Source: Prinsepia uniflora (lineage: Eukaryota; Streptophyta; Magnoliopsida; Rosales; Rosaceae). From it: a DNA stretch of 64,000 bases. The notes beneath the pieces were generated by a model. That model was not told the origin of the DNA and ran no database searches. It worked only from the letters and a program-made list of their open reading frames with translations. Both the position numbers and the translations under genes were made by a program. The stretch is taken from positions 4,972,501 to 5,036,500 of the forward strand of contig CM064862.1 of assembly GCA_032719365.1 (NCBI GenBank). The letters are read 5' to 3'. Below, in pieces: positions 46,680 to 60,408 of this stretch (position 1 is the stretch's first letter; the number at the start of each line of letters is the position of its first letter).

Positions 46680-49600
46680 ACCTTCCCTCCTTAAAGAATT
46701 TCGTCCTCGAAATTACCAATAACCTTATTCCACAACCACCTTGTGGAAAACAGTTCGACCACACATCTGTGTACACTTGTACACCCACATACTGGGTCAA
46801 CACCAGCCTCGTCTGTACTCAGACATCCCATCACAGTCATACGTCACAATCAACAACACTCGACCACCTCGAGTGGACATAATCACCTGATTCGCGATAA
46901 AATCGCTTAACCATTTAGCTGACTCCTTCAGCTAGACGGTTCCCTTCCATTGCCAATAAATCCTTACATTTGCTCCCGTTGGGAGTCACCAAATCTCATT
47001 TGTCAGTCCACGCTGACACCACCAGTCAAACTGTCACCTCTAAGCTTTACCACCCTAGTAAAGCCCAACCGATCGGTTAATCAATGACAACACCATGTAC
47101 TACATCGCCCTTGATGTAGCGTAAGATCAACCACATGATCTCAATTCGCAGGGCAAGCCCATCCTGCGACGTAAATAAATCTCAATGTCCATAATCGCCG
47201 ACTCCCTCAGCGAACCAAGACGCTGGAAAAATATAACGGCGTAGTAGCATCACGCAAGGCTACTCGTGGTTACTCTGACCACCAACTCACTCATCCTGAG
47301 TGTACGTATACCGCCAACTTACTCAATCAAGTGGTGTAACTGGAACACATTGAATACTAGCCCAGCAGTGAACACACATATCAATACCGGGGTTCCACTA
47401 GCCAACCGTGGCCAAGAGCTCCTGCTCATACAATCATTGAACCCCCGACAAAATCACTCTGCCCGGCGCACAGTATCCAATGTCCAGTCCACAATATAGC
47501 CAAACAAATGATATCAGAACCAATCCGATTACCAACACATTAGTTACACACCACTGGTACATCCCCTGTACCGCCATTAGGCACCACTCAGCCTAACCAG
47601 TATCAATCTTCGTACAACGTACCCTGTACGTACCTCAATCCATCAATCTGACTATAGCCACCCAGGTCATAGCCCAACACGTTCCAGTAATGGAGTACAT
47701 TTGCCCAACCAACATGAGACAAAACGAACTCCACCCATCAACTAGTTTCAATTCCGAATCCGAATCCGTAATTTCGTAAGAAATCCCGAATCCGAACCCA
47801 ACATCAATATTATAATCCATTCCCAAATCCGAATCCGAAATCATTATTCCGTAAGCTAGCATTGGAATAATCATTCCGCACCCAAATCCAGTAATCCATT
47901 TTCGAGCTTCGCAATCGAATCCTGAATCGTCACCCAGAAATTCGATTCCAAAACCCAAAATCTCGTTTACGTCCATCAAGACGTAACATAACCGACCCTA
48001 TCGGTTACCCGCTCAACACTCGATTGACTTCATAGGGAAGCCAATCGCAATATCCACACGTCAAAGGTTGACGAGATCCGACCACATCGGAAACCTACTC
48101 ACCCGAGTAACAAACCATATGGACTTCACTCCGAAAAGAAGTTCAGTCTCGTCATCTACGACTCACATACCAAGGTAAGAGTGATAAACTCTCACCCAAT
48201 CTGGATCATCAAGACCACAATTCCGATCCATCGCTACGTCATCCGACAAGTAACATCACGATCCTAGATCGTCACATCGTCCATAGTTAACAACACCACA
48301 CATCAGATCCCCCTAGGATCCACACATGTCCACATAGCTAACAAACCATCCGAAAGCTGATCGTAGGGTCTTACACCCTCAATTGAATCATTCGCCAAAT
48401 TTCCCTTGGTGGAAAGATGACCACGCATAACACCACTAAATCCAAAATCATACAAAACTTCTTGTGTCCAATGACCCAAGGCCAAACCTGGGTCCACCTA
48501 CCAATACACGCTCAACGTACTGGTAGCAACAATCATCATCTGCCACGGCAGGAAAAATATGAAGTCAACCCTAATGACTTCGGAATACCAATCACTGATT
48601 CGGAAACGAGCACTCCTCTCGTCTCCCAATCACAACTCTCCCCGAAACGGGAGTTCCAACCATGTTGGAAACAGACATGCTCCCAATGGGATGTCAAGTC
48701 CAACCACTGGACTGCCCATGTCCATACCTTACTTGGACCACCACGTGTCCAAGATCGATTCATTACTCGGACCTCACGTCCGTCAACAATCATGTATGCA
48801 CACACCCCGATTCCGAACGGGAATCCACGACTCTGCCTGGATGTGCATACCAAACTGCCTTCGTCTCACATCACAACCTAAACAGGTTCAATCCTCAGGT
48901 TCCAAGTGATTCACAATCACCAAATCCCACATCAATACCACGAATGGTTTCCTCGACTTTTCCAATTTCAATAATTTCCTTGTACTCTCAGGGGATATAA
49001 GCAGTACACAAACTTACCAATCTCGGAGTTGATCACAACTCCCCAAATCCACCAACTCGCATGACATAGGGAACATCGTCCCTAGATTCCCCAAGTTTTC
49101 AATCATACCTTTTGATCCATTCATCACTTGTCATCATAAATCTGTTGGGACTTATCCCAACACATCACAACCTCCACTGGATTCCATCCAGTCCAAGACT
49201 CAACCACCACTGAGTCGCAGATACCAATCATCTGTTCATCATGACAGAGTCACACCCCAACTGGTGGCTCATCGTCATCACAATCACTGTCACCTGCACC
49301 AGCGCTAGTACCAGCACCAACGCACCATCATCAATACCAGTATCAGCACACAGGCATCCATACTAGTATTGGCATATAGGTATCACCATACCAACATCCA
49401 TACATAGCACACGAACACCCATGCTAGCACACGAACATCCATGCTAGCACACTGTGTGCAAAGTTGTTACCCTGGATCTCCGTTCATTACGAACGACGAT
49501 CCCGTAACAGCACTCGTACCCCACGACTATGGGTACCTCCAATTTGACCACTGGCACATCAGGATAATGGACGTTCCCTGAACATCCCCAAGTATTAAAA

Positions 49601-50381
49601 CCACACTAACTACCCCCGATAGCCAGTTATCTTGACACAACTGTCGACCAACAGTCATCGTTGTCAAGATCCGTATCCACACATCACACTAATATTCGAT
49701 CCAACACGGGATTCCATATTTTATCTCATAACCGCATCCGTGGATCGAATCCCATAATCCAGACTAGACTCACTAGAGTCATCCACATGGTCATCCATGA
49801 CCTCAGCCGCTCGTCGCAGCACAAGTTCTCACTTAAGGTTCACCTTTCGGTCCATCAATTATAAATTAGGGTTCCAAGGTCACACCCTAGGATTCCACCG
49901 AATCCAACTGCCTTCTGCAGTAAAATCCACAACCTGACCGACCCCGCGGTCCTGACATCGTATAGACGTCCAATCCAATCCAATCATCAATTCAACGTGG
50001 GTTCCACCACGAAGGTCATTGGCTAACTCCGATGCACCAACCCCCAAACACTAGCCAACACTACCAGGGTCCAAAACTTAGACCAATACTCAACTGAGTT
50101 TCGCACTTCCAATCAAATGGGGTTCCCTGAACCTAGCTGTGCCCAGTGGCACAACAATCCATCATCACATGACCGAACCGACGGTCCCACATTACCAGTT
50201 AATCGTATACAACCCCGCCTGGGTTGAATCGCAACAATGCACGGCGTATCAGGTCAAACACACCCAATTCACTATACAAACCCGAAACTATCTATCAGGT
50301 TGACAACGGAACTGCAGCCCAAAGAGACATCACACCCTCGTCCTTCGCGCACAAAAGAGCAAAACCTGCTCTGATACCACT
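46680..50381 (-). repeat. Family B interior 1, non-coding (3702 bp)
   Basis: The polypurine tract is at 46681-46692 and the primer site at 50368-50379. The sequence is filled with short perfect hairpins such as 46728-46748, 46916-46934, 47044-47064, 47100-47119, 48583-48603 region, 49144-49161 and about 49430-49470. ORFs up to 154 codons exist but are not conserved in A. It is homologous to the A interiors at both ends and in parts of the middle. Confidence 0.9.
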
Positions 50382-53323
50382 TGACACGACCCATCCCAAT
50401 CCCCCCCGGGATTACCATGGAATGTGACGTGCTCCCGTCGGACAAGAGGCGTCCGACAAGGGATAACCGATTGCCTTTGCCCAACCGGGCCTCCAGAGTG
50501 CGTAAGGATCGATGGAGGAGGTGTGCGATGCTCAAGTCTCTGCTGCAGTCGTATCCGGAATCAACCTGAAGGGCATTAAAAACAAAAGCTGTGAGTGGAC
50601 GAAAATAAACAAGTCTGTTAAAACATTTATAAGACATTTATGCCCCTCAGTAAAATCATATGCATGCACCAAAACCAATAATCCCATATTTATTTAGAAA
50701 TAACCAATAGGGCCTTAGCCCGGAAACCAAAGCATAGTTTCAATTTCCAAAAGTAAATCCAAGAGTTATTTCATAAATCCAGTAATATAAACCATAAGGC
50801 ATATAATAATAACCATAACCATAATTTTAGTTGCTGCACTATACACTCCAATCCGACATCCCTGATGTCTGACGTCCCTGACGTCAATAAGGTCACAATC
50901 ACAAGGATACGCGTGCCACTCGGGTCTCAATTTCCGAGTTCAATCCCCGAACCCCGTTCGGGTACAGCATCCCCGATGCTTAGCGTCATAGACGCTGGAC
51001 GTACTAGACGTCCGTGACCTCTCCGGGGTACCTCGCCGGAGGAGACAATATAATATGGAAGGATCTATACAGTGCAGTACCAAATACATTTTATTGATAT
51101 CCACATGCAAAACATATAGGTATACATAGATAAAATCCGAACCAATCGTTACGTTTCGTCAAACGGGTCTCATGCCCAAATACCGTGAAACGGGCCATAA
51201 CCGAAATATCATCAAAACCATTTATAGATTCCAGCATGTGAACATATATAAAATGTAAACCAGGAAACATTTATTCAATTCCATTTTAGGGTCCCCGACC
51301 CGCAATCACATGTAGAAATCAACTGGGCCCCTGGCCCGATTCCACAAGTTAACTGGGCCCCTGGCCCGATTTTACATTATTCAAGTTCGTAACTGTTTCA
51401 TGAAATCATATCCAACCACATTTATGGAAGTCGGTGAAAATCCAGAAAATCTCGGTTTACGTGCAAATACGCAATTCACCTCGAAATGCGTGAAATCATT
51501 TTAAATTCACCGATATCCAAAGTAAATCATTTAATCATAATTATAACAATCATAAAACAGTTATGCATGCATCGAATTTATGAAACCAATGTCCACTCAC
51601 AGACCGTTTAACCGAGCGCCTCGATACGCGTGCCATAGGCCTTCCCGGGCCACCTCACTATCACCGGGACTCCCAATCCTGTTCAAATCAATTTAGAGGA
51701 TCACTAACCTCATCATTAACATCCTATTCAAGTCCCGTAATTTTCCCGAATTTTTAAGTATTTTTAAACTGGATTTAAAACCTTCGGACATCCCGAACAA
51801 TATCGAGACGGTGTCCGATCGACACGAAACCAATCCCAAAATGTTCGTTACAATGTATAGGATAAAAGTCATGTTGATCATACCTCGGGATTCGCACTCA
51901 CGCGCCCCCACGCGCCACCGCAAGCGGCTGCGCGTGGAAGCCACGCGCCAGCTACAGTACCCGCACAGTCATCCCTCTCACCCGTTTGTCTGTAAAACGG
52001 GTTGAAAAACCCGCGAACAGACCCGGTCCAATTACACCCAATTCAACATCAAATCCATCCGTTCTTTCCACTGATCCCTTGTAATCAATCACCAACTAAG
52101 TTCTGTAGATTGAATTACACAATTTAGGGTATAAATCTCCACGACTCACGATTGATCCTCGACGGGTTTTCAAATCGGGTTCACCGATTCCGTCCCTGAT
52201 TTCCAAATTAAATCATATAGTAAGCATCGTGAGAGTGTAAGGGATGTTTCTGCACAAACAATTTGATGAATTCACACCTTAAACTTACTGAACCCAAGCT
52301 CGAATTCGAGCTGCCATGGAAGCTCAGTTCTCCCTCAATCCGACATGGTTTCCCGTCGTTTTTGCTGCAAAGCTTCACGTTTTGATCCCAGAAGACTCCA
52401 GCTAACCCCCATTTTGATCGACACAACCCAAATACTCCAATTCGAAATTCCCTCCAATTCCCCGAAACTTTGATTCCCGAATTGCACCTCCCTACTCAGT
52501 CCCCCGTGCTCTCCCTCAGCCAGAACCTTCCCCAAATCACCAATTAAACATTTGTGCAATCAATTGTGGAAGAGAGATTGGCAATGGCCAGAACCCAATC
52601 TCTCAATTTGTTTGTTCACGGTGAGGGAGGAATGATCAGAAATGGAAGGGGGAAAATGAGATGGACGGCTGTGATGCAATCTGGGGGTGGAATGGATGGC
52701 TCAGATCAAAAGCAGGGATTAAATTCTAGATTATTATGTAGTGGAACTTTTAGTATATAGTTTATGATTAGTGGATCAAGATCCAATCTAGCCGTCGGAT
52801 GAGTGACACTTGTCACTCATCCAAGTGTCCTCCAACCACCATTTCAGAATAAAATAATCCACACAGTTACCGAGACGTAACTTCCCCGATTCCACGTTCC
52901 AGACCATAACTTCCTCGTACGAAGTCCGATTTCGGCGTGCCGCCTGTCGTTGGATTCGCATCGACGAAACCTACGTAACGGTCCTTGGCCCTCGGCCATC
53001 GGACATCCCGGTCAAAAAGTCAACATTTCCCCTTCTTTCGTCCAAATTACGAAAATGCCCCTGGACTTCCGTACATCATAACTTTCACCACGAACGTCGG
53101 AATCGAACGTGCCACCTGTCTATGAACTCGTGACGTCCCGAACTACGTCACGGTCATCGGTCAAAGTCCATTTGACCATCCGAAATAAAAGTCAACGTTT
53201 TGCCCACACCCAGGGGCAAAACGGTCATTTTGCACCATTCGTCCAAAATCGCCCAACTAATCCCAGATTAGTAAATCACAATTAAATATTATTAAATCCC
53301 GATATTCGGGACGGGTCGTTACA
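50382..53323 (-). repeat. Family B LTR 2 (2942 bp)
   Basis: It is shared by the two units of the array. It is identical by reading to LTR 3 except for the changes noted there. The palindrome is at 52797-52822. Confidence 0.93.
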
Positions 53324-56300
53324 ACCTTCCCTCCTTAAAGAATTTCGTCCTCGAAATTACCAATAACCTTATTCCACAACCACCTTGTGGAAAACAGTTC
53401 GACCACACATCTGTGTACACTTGTACACCCACATACTGGGTCAACACCAGCCTCGTCTGTACTCAGACATCCCATCACAGTCATACGTCACAATCAACAA
53501 CACTCGACCACCTCGAGTGGACATAATCACCTGATTCGCGATAAAATCGCTTAACCATTTAGCTGACTCCTTCAGCTAGACGGTTCCCTTCCATTGCCAA
53601 TAAATCCTTACATTTGCTCCCGTTGGGAGTCACCAAATCTCATTTGTCAGTCCACGCTGACACCACCAGTCAAACTGTCACCTCTAAGCTTTACCACCCT
53701 AGTAAAGCCCAACCGATCGGTTAATCAATGACAACACCATGTACTACATCGCCCTTGATGTAGCGTAAGATCAACCACATGATCTCAATTCGCAGGGCAA
53801 GCCCATCCTGCGACGTAAATAAATCTCAATGTCCATAATCGCCGACTCCCTCAGCGAACCAAGACGCTGGAAAAATATAACGGCGTAGTAGCATCACGCA
53901 AGGCTACTCGTGGTTACTCTGACCACCAACTCACTCATCCTGAGTGTACGTATACCGCCAACTTACTCAATCAAGTGGTGTAACTGGAACACATTGAATA
54001 CTAGCCCAGCAGTGAACACACATATCAATACCGGGGTTCCACTAGCCAACCGTGGCCAAGAGCTCCTGCTCATACAATCATTGAACCCCCGACAAAATCA
54101 CTCTGCCCGGCGCACAGTATCCAATGTCCAGTCCACAATATAGCCAAACAAATGATATCAGAACCAATCCGATTACCAACACATTAGTTACACACCACTG
54201 GTACATCCCCTGTACCGCCATTAGGCACCACTCAGCCTAACCAGTATCAATCTTCGTACAACGTACCCTGTACGTACCTCAATCCATCAATCTGACTATA
54301 GCCACCCAGGTCATAGCCCAACACGTTCCAGTAATGGAGTACATTTGCCCAACCAACATGAGACAAAACGAACTCCACCCATCAACTAGTTTCAATTCCG
54401 AATCCGAATCCGTAATTTCGTAAGAAATCCCGAATCCGAACCCAACATCAATATTATAATCCATTCCCAAATCCGAATCCGAAATCATTATTCCGTAAGC
54501 TAGCATTGGAATAATCATTCCGCACCCAAATCCAGTAATCCATTTTCGAGCTTCGCAATCGAATCCTGAATCGTCACCCAGAAATTCGATTCCAAAACCC
54601 AAAATCTCGTTTACGTCCATCAAGACGTAACATAACCGACCCTATCGGTTACCCGCTCAACACTCGATTGACTTCATAGGGAAGCCAATCGCAATATCCA
54701 CACGTCAAAGGTTGACGAGATCCGACCACATCGGAAACCTACTCACCCGAGTAACAAACCATATGGACTTCACTCCGAAAAGAAGTTCAGTCTCGTCATC
54801 TACGACTCACATACCAAGGTAAGAGTGATAAACTCTCACCCAATCTGGATCATCAAGACCACAATTCCGATCCATCGCTACGTCATCCGACAAGTAACAT
54901 CACGATCCTAGATCGTCACATCGTCCATAGTTAACAACACCACACATCAGATCCCCCTAGGATCCACACATGTCCACATAGCTAACAAACCATCCGAAAG
55001 CTGATCGTAGGGTCTTACACCCTCAATTGAATCATTCGCCAAATTTCCCTTGGTGGAAAGATGACCACGCATAACACCACTAAATCCAAAATCATACAAA
55101 ACTTCTTGTGTCCAATGACCCAAGGCCAAACCTGGGTCCACCTACCAATACACGCTCAACGTACTGGTAGCAACAATCATCATCTGCCACGGCAGGAAAA
55201 ATATGAAGTCAACCCTAATGACTTCGGAATACCAATCACTGATTCGGAAACGAGCACTCCTCTCGTCTCCCAATCACAACTCTCCCCGAAACGGGAGTTC
55301 CAACCATGTTGGAAACAGACATGCTCCCAATGGGATGTCAAGTCCAACCACTGGACTGCCCATGTCCATACCTTACTTGGACCACCACGTGTCCAAGATC
55401 GATTCATTACTCGGACCTCACGTCCGTCAACAATCATGTATGCACACACCCCGATTCCGAACGGGAATCCACGACTCTGCCTGGATGTGCATACCAAACT
55501 GCCTTCGTCTCACATCACAACCTAAACAGGTTCAATCCTCAGGTTCCAAGTGATTCACAATCACCAAATCCCACATCAATACCACGAATGGTTTCCTCGA
55601 CTTTTCCAATTTCAATAATTTCCTTGTACTCTCAGGGGATATAAGCAGTACACAAACTTACCAATCTCGGAGTTGATCACAACTCCCCAAATCCACCAAC
55701 TCGCATGACATAGGGAACATCGTCCCTAGATTCCCCAAGTTTTCAATCATACCTTTTGATCCATTCATCACTTGTCATCATAAATCTGTTGGGACTTATC
55801 CCAACACATCACAACCTCCACTGGATTCCATCCAGTCCAAGACTCAACCACCACTGAGTCGCAGATACCAATCATCTGTTCATCATGACAGAGTCACACC
55901 CCAACTGGTGGCTCATCGTCATCACAATCACTGTCACCTGCACCAGCGCTAGTACCAGCACCAACGCACCATCATCAATACCAGTATCAGCACACAGGCA
56001 TCCATACTAGTATTGGCATATAGGTATCACCATACCAACATCCATACATAGCACACGAACACCCATGCTAGCACACGAACATCCATGCTAGCACACTGTG
56101 TGCAAAGTTGTTACCCTGGATCTCCGTTCATTACGAACGACGATCCCGTAACAGCACTCGTACCCCACGACTATGGGTACCTCCAATTTGACCACTGGCA
56201 CATCAGGATAATGGACGTTCCCTGAACATCCCCAAGTATTAAAACCACACTAACTACCCCCGATAGCCAGTTATCTTGACACAACTGTCGACCAACAGTC

Positions 56301-57025
56301 ATCGTTGTCAAGATCCGTATCCACACATCACACTAATATTCGATCCAACACGGGATTCCATATTTTATCTCATAACCGCATCCGTGGATCGAATCCCATA
56401 ATCCAGACTAGACTCACTAGAGTCATCCACATGGTCATCCATGACCTCAGCCGCTCGTCGCAGCACAAGTTCTCACTTAAGGTTCACCTTTCGGTCCATC
56501 AATTATAAATTAGGGTTCCAAGGTCACACCCTAGGATTCCACCGAATCCAACTGCCTTCTGCAGTAAAATCCACAACCTGACCGACCCCGCGGTCCTGAC
56601 ATCGTATAGACGTCCAATCCAATCCAATCATCAATTCAACGTGGGTTCCACCACGAAGGTCATTGGCTAACTCCGATGCACCAACCCCCAAACACTAGCC
56701 AACACTACCAGGGTCCAAAACTTAGACCAATACTCAACTGAGTTTCGCACTTCCAATCAAATGGGGTTCCCTGAACCTAGCTGTGCCCAGTGGCACAACA
56801 ATCCATCATCACATGACCGAACCGACGGTCCCACATTACCAGTTAATCGTATACAACCCCGCCTGGGTTGAATCGCAACAATGCACGGCGTATCAGGTCA
56901 AACACACCCAATTCACTATACAAACCCGAAACTATCTATCAGGTTGACAACGGAACTGCAGCCCAAAGAGACATCACACCCTCGTCCTTCGCGCACAAAA
57001 GAGCAAAACCTGCTCTGATACCACT
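53324..57025 (-). repeat. Family B interior 2, non-coding (3702 bp)
   Basis: It appears identical to interior 1 at an offset of 6,644 bp. The primer site is at 57012-57023. Confidence 0.93.
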
Positions 57026-59997
57026 TGACACGACCCATCCCAATCCCCCCCGGGATTACCATGGAATGTGACGTGCTCCCGTCGGACAAGAGGCGTCCGA
57101 CAAGGGATAACCGATTGCCTTTGCCCAACCGGGCCTCCAGAGTGCGTAAGGATCGATGGAGGAGGTGTGCGATGCTCAAGTCTCTGCTGCAGTCGTATCC
57201 GGAATCAACCTGAAGGGCATTAAAAACAAAAGCTGTGAGTGGACGAAAATAAACAAGTCTGTTAAAACATTTATAAGACATTTATGCCCCTCAGTAAAAT
57301 CATATGCATGCACCAAAACCAATAATCCCATATTTATTTAGAAATAACCAATAGGGCCTTAGCCCGGAAACCAAAGCATAGTTTCAATTTCCAAAAGTAA
57401 ATCCAAGAGTTATTTCATAAATCCAGTAATATAAACCATAAGGCATATAATAATAACCATAACCATAATTTTAGTTGCTGCACTATACACTCCAATCCGA
57501 CATCCCTGATGTCTGACGTCCCTGACGTCAATAAGGTCACAATCACAAGGATACGCGTGCCACTCGGGTCTCAATTTCCGAGTTCAATCCCCGAACCCCG
57601 TTCGGGTACAGCATCCCCGATGCTTAGCGTCATAGACGCTGGACGTACTAGACGTCCGTGACCTCTCCGGGGTACCTCGCCGGAGGAGACAATATAATAT
57701 GGAAGGATCTATACAGTGCAGTACCAAATACATTTTATTGATATCCACATGCAAAACATATAGGTATACATAGATAAAATCCGAACCAATCGTTACGTTT
57801 CGTCAAACGGGTCTCATGCCCAAATACCGTGAAACGGGCCATAACCGAAATATCATCAAAACCATTTATAGATTCCAGCATGTGAACATATATAAAATGT
57901 AAACCAGGAAACATTTATTCAATTCCATTTTAGGGTCCCCGACCCGCAATCACATGTAGAAATCAACTGGGCCCCTGGCCCGATTCCACAAGTTAACTGG
58001 GCCCCTGGCCCGATTTTACATTATTCAAGTTCGTAACTGTTTCATGAAATCATATCCAACCACATTTATGGAAGTCGGTGAAAATCCAGAAAATCTCGGT
58101 TTACGTGCAAATACGCAATTCACCTCGAAATGCGTGAAATCATTTTAAATTCACCGATATCCAAAGTAAATCATTTAATCATAATTATAACAATCATAAA
58201 ACAGTTATGCATGCATCGAATTTATGAAACCAATGTCCACTCACAGACCGTTTAACCGAGCGCCTCGATACGCGTGCCATAGGCCTTCCCGGGCCACCTC
58301 ACTATCACCGGGACTCCCAATCCTGTTCAAATCAATTTAGAGGATCACTAACCTCATCATTAACATCCTATTCAAGTCCCGTAATTTTCCCGAATTTTTA
58401 AGTATTTTTAAACTGGATTTAAAACCTTCGGACATCCCGAACAATATCGAGACGGTGTCCGATCGACACGAAACCAATCCCAAAATGTTCGTTACAATGT
58501 ATAGGATAAAAGTCATGTTGATCATACCTCGGGATTCGCACTCACGCGCCCCCACGCGCCACCGCAAGCGGCTGCGCGTGGAAGCCACGCGCCAGCTACA
58601 GTACCCGCACAGTCATCCCTCTCACCCGTTTGTCTGTAAAACGGGTTGAAAAACCCGCGAACAGACCCGGTCCAATTACACCCAATTCAACATCAAATCC
58701 ATCCGTTCTTTCCACTGATCCCTTGTAATCAATCACCAACTAAGTTCTGTAGATTGAATTACACAATTTAGGGTATAAATCTCCACGACTCACGATTGAT
58801 CCTCGACGGGTTTTCAAATCGGGTTCACCGATTCCGTCCCTGATTTCCAAATTAAATCATATAGTAAGCATCGTGAGAGTGTAAGGGATGTTTCTGCACA
58901 AACAATTTGATGAATTCACACCTTAAACTTACTGAACCCAAGCTCGAATTCGAGCTGCCATGGAAGCTCAGTTCTCCCTCAATCCGACATGGTTTCCCGT
59001 CGTTTTTGCTGCAAAGCTTCACGTTTTGATCCCAGAAGACTCCAGCTAACCCCCATTTTGATCGACACAACCCAAATACTCCAATTCGAAATTCCCTCCA
59101 ATTCCCCGAAACTTTGATTCCCGAATTGCACCTCCCTACTCAGTCCCCCGTGCTCTCCCTCAGCCAGAACCTTCCCCAAATCACCAATTAAACATTTGTG
59201 CAATCAATTGTGGAAGAGAGATTGGCAATGGCCAGAACCCAATCTCTCAATTTGTTTGTTCACGGTGAGGGAGGAATGATCAGAAATGGAAGGGGGAAAA
59301 TGAGATGGACGGCTGTGATGCAATCTGGGGGTGGAATGGATGGCTCAGATCAAAAGCAGGGATTAAATTCTAGATTATTATGTAGTGGAACTTTTAGTAT
59401 ATAGTTTATGATTAGTGGATCAAGATCCAATCTAGCCGTCGGATGAGTGACACTTGTCACTCATCCAAGTGTCCTCCAACCACCATTTCAGAATAAAATA
59501 ATCCACACAGTTACCGAGACGTAACTTCCCCGATTCCACGTTCCAGACCATAACTTCCTCGTACGAAGTCCGATTTCGGCGTGCCGCCTGTCGTTGGATT
59601 CGCATCGACGAAACCTACGTAACGGTCCTTGGCCCTCGGCCATCGGACATCCCGGTCAAAAAGTCAACATTTCCCCTTCTTTCGTCCAAATTACGAAAAT
59701 GCCCCTGGACTTCCGTACATCATAACTTTCACCACGAACGTCGGAATCGAACGTGCCACCTGTCTATGAACTCGTGACGTCCCGAACTACGTCACGGTCA
59801 TCGGTCAAAGTCCATTTGACCATCCGAAATAAAAGTCAACGTTTTGCCCACACCCAGGGGCAAAACGGTCATTTTGCCCACACCCAAGGGCAAAACGGTC
59901 ATTTTGCACCATTCGTCCAAAATCGCCCAACTAATCCCAGATTAGTAAGTCACAATTAAATATTATTAAATCCCGATATTCGGGACGGGTCGTTACA
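57026..59997 (-). repeat. Family B LTR 3 (2972 bp, with 30-bp duplication)
   Basis: It is as LTR 2, but CCCACACCCAGGGGCAAAAC and the next ten bases occur twice (59847-59876 and 59877-59906, one mismatch), and one A is G near 59948. The palindrome is at 59441-59466. Confidence 0.93.
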
Positions 59998-60408
59998 ACC
60001 TTCCCTCCTTAAAGAATTTCGTCCTCGAAATTACCAATAACCTTATTCCACAACCACCTTGTGGAAAACAGTTCGACCACACATCTGTGTACACTTGTAC
60101 ACCCACATACTGGGTCAACACCAGCCTCGTCTGTACTCAGACATCCCATCACAGTCATACGTCACAATCAACAACACTCGACCACCTCGAGTGGACATAA
60201 TCACCTGATTCGCGATAAAATCGCTTAACCATTTAGCTGACTCCTTCAGCTAGACGGTTCCCTTCCATTGCCAATAAATCCTTACATTTGCTCCCGTTGG
60301 GAGTCACCAAATCTCATTTGTCAGTCCACGCTGACACCACCAGTCAAACTGTCACCTCTAAGCTTTACCACCCTAGTAAAGCCCAACCGATCGGTTAATC
60401 AATGACAA
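59998..60408 (-). repeat. Truncated family B interior (3' end with polypurine tract)
   Basis: It matches 46680-47090 and then stops abruptly, joining LTR C sequence at 60409. The rest of this unit has been deleted. Confidence 0.9.

Larger units (their letters stand above)
43738..60408 (-). mobile_element. Tandem array of LARD-like family B sharing LTRs, period 6644 bp
   Basis: The order is LTR 43738-46679, interior 46680-50381, LTR 50382-53323, interior 53324-57025, LTR 57026-59997 and a truncated interior to 60408. The left target sequence is CCTAG (43733-43737). The right end is broken, so no second copy can be seen. By reading, the second and third LTRs and the two full interiors look identical apart from a 30-bp duplication and one base. 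It has no coding capacity. Confidence 0.93.

Noticed and set aside
48417..48881. 154-codon ORF repeated at 55061-55525
   Set aside because: The exact repeat only reflects the 6,644-bp array. The homologous A interiors do not keep the frame, and no domain is recognisable.
46680..50381. Regular short palindromes as a possible CRISPR array or tRNA cluster
   Set aside because: The dyads differ in sequence and there is no constant repeat with spacers. No cloverleaf with T-arm GTTC motif and acceptor pairing was found. Plant context excludes CRISPR.
43738..60408. Satellite DNA array
   Set aside because: The 6.6-kb period is explained by shared LTRs with intact primer sites and polypurine tracts, not by a simple satellite monomer.
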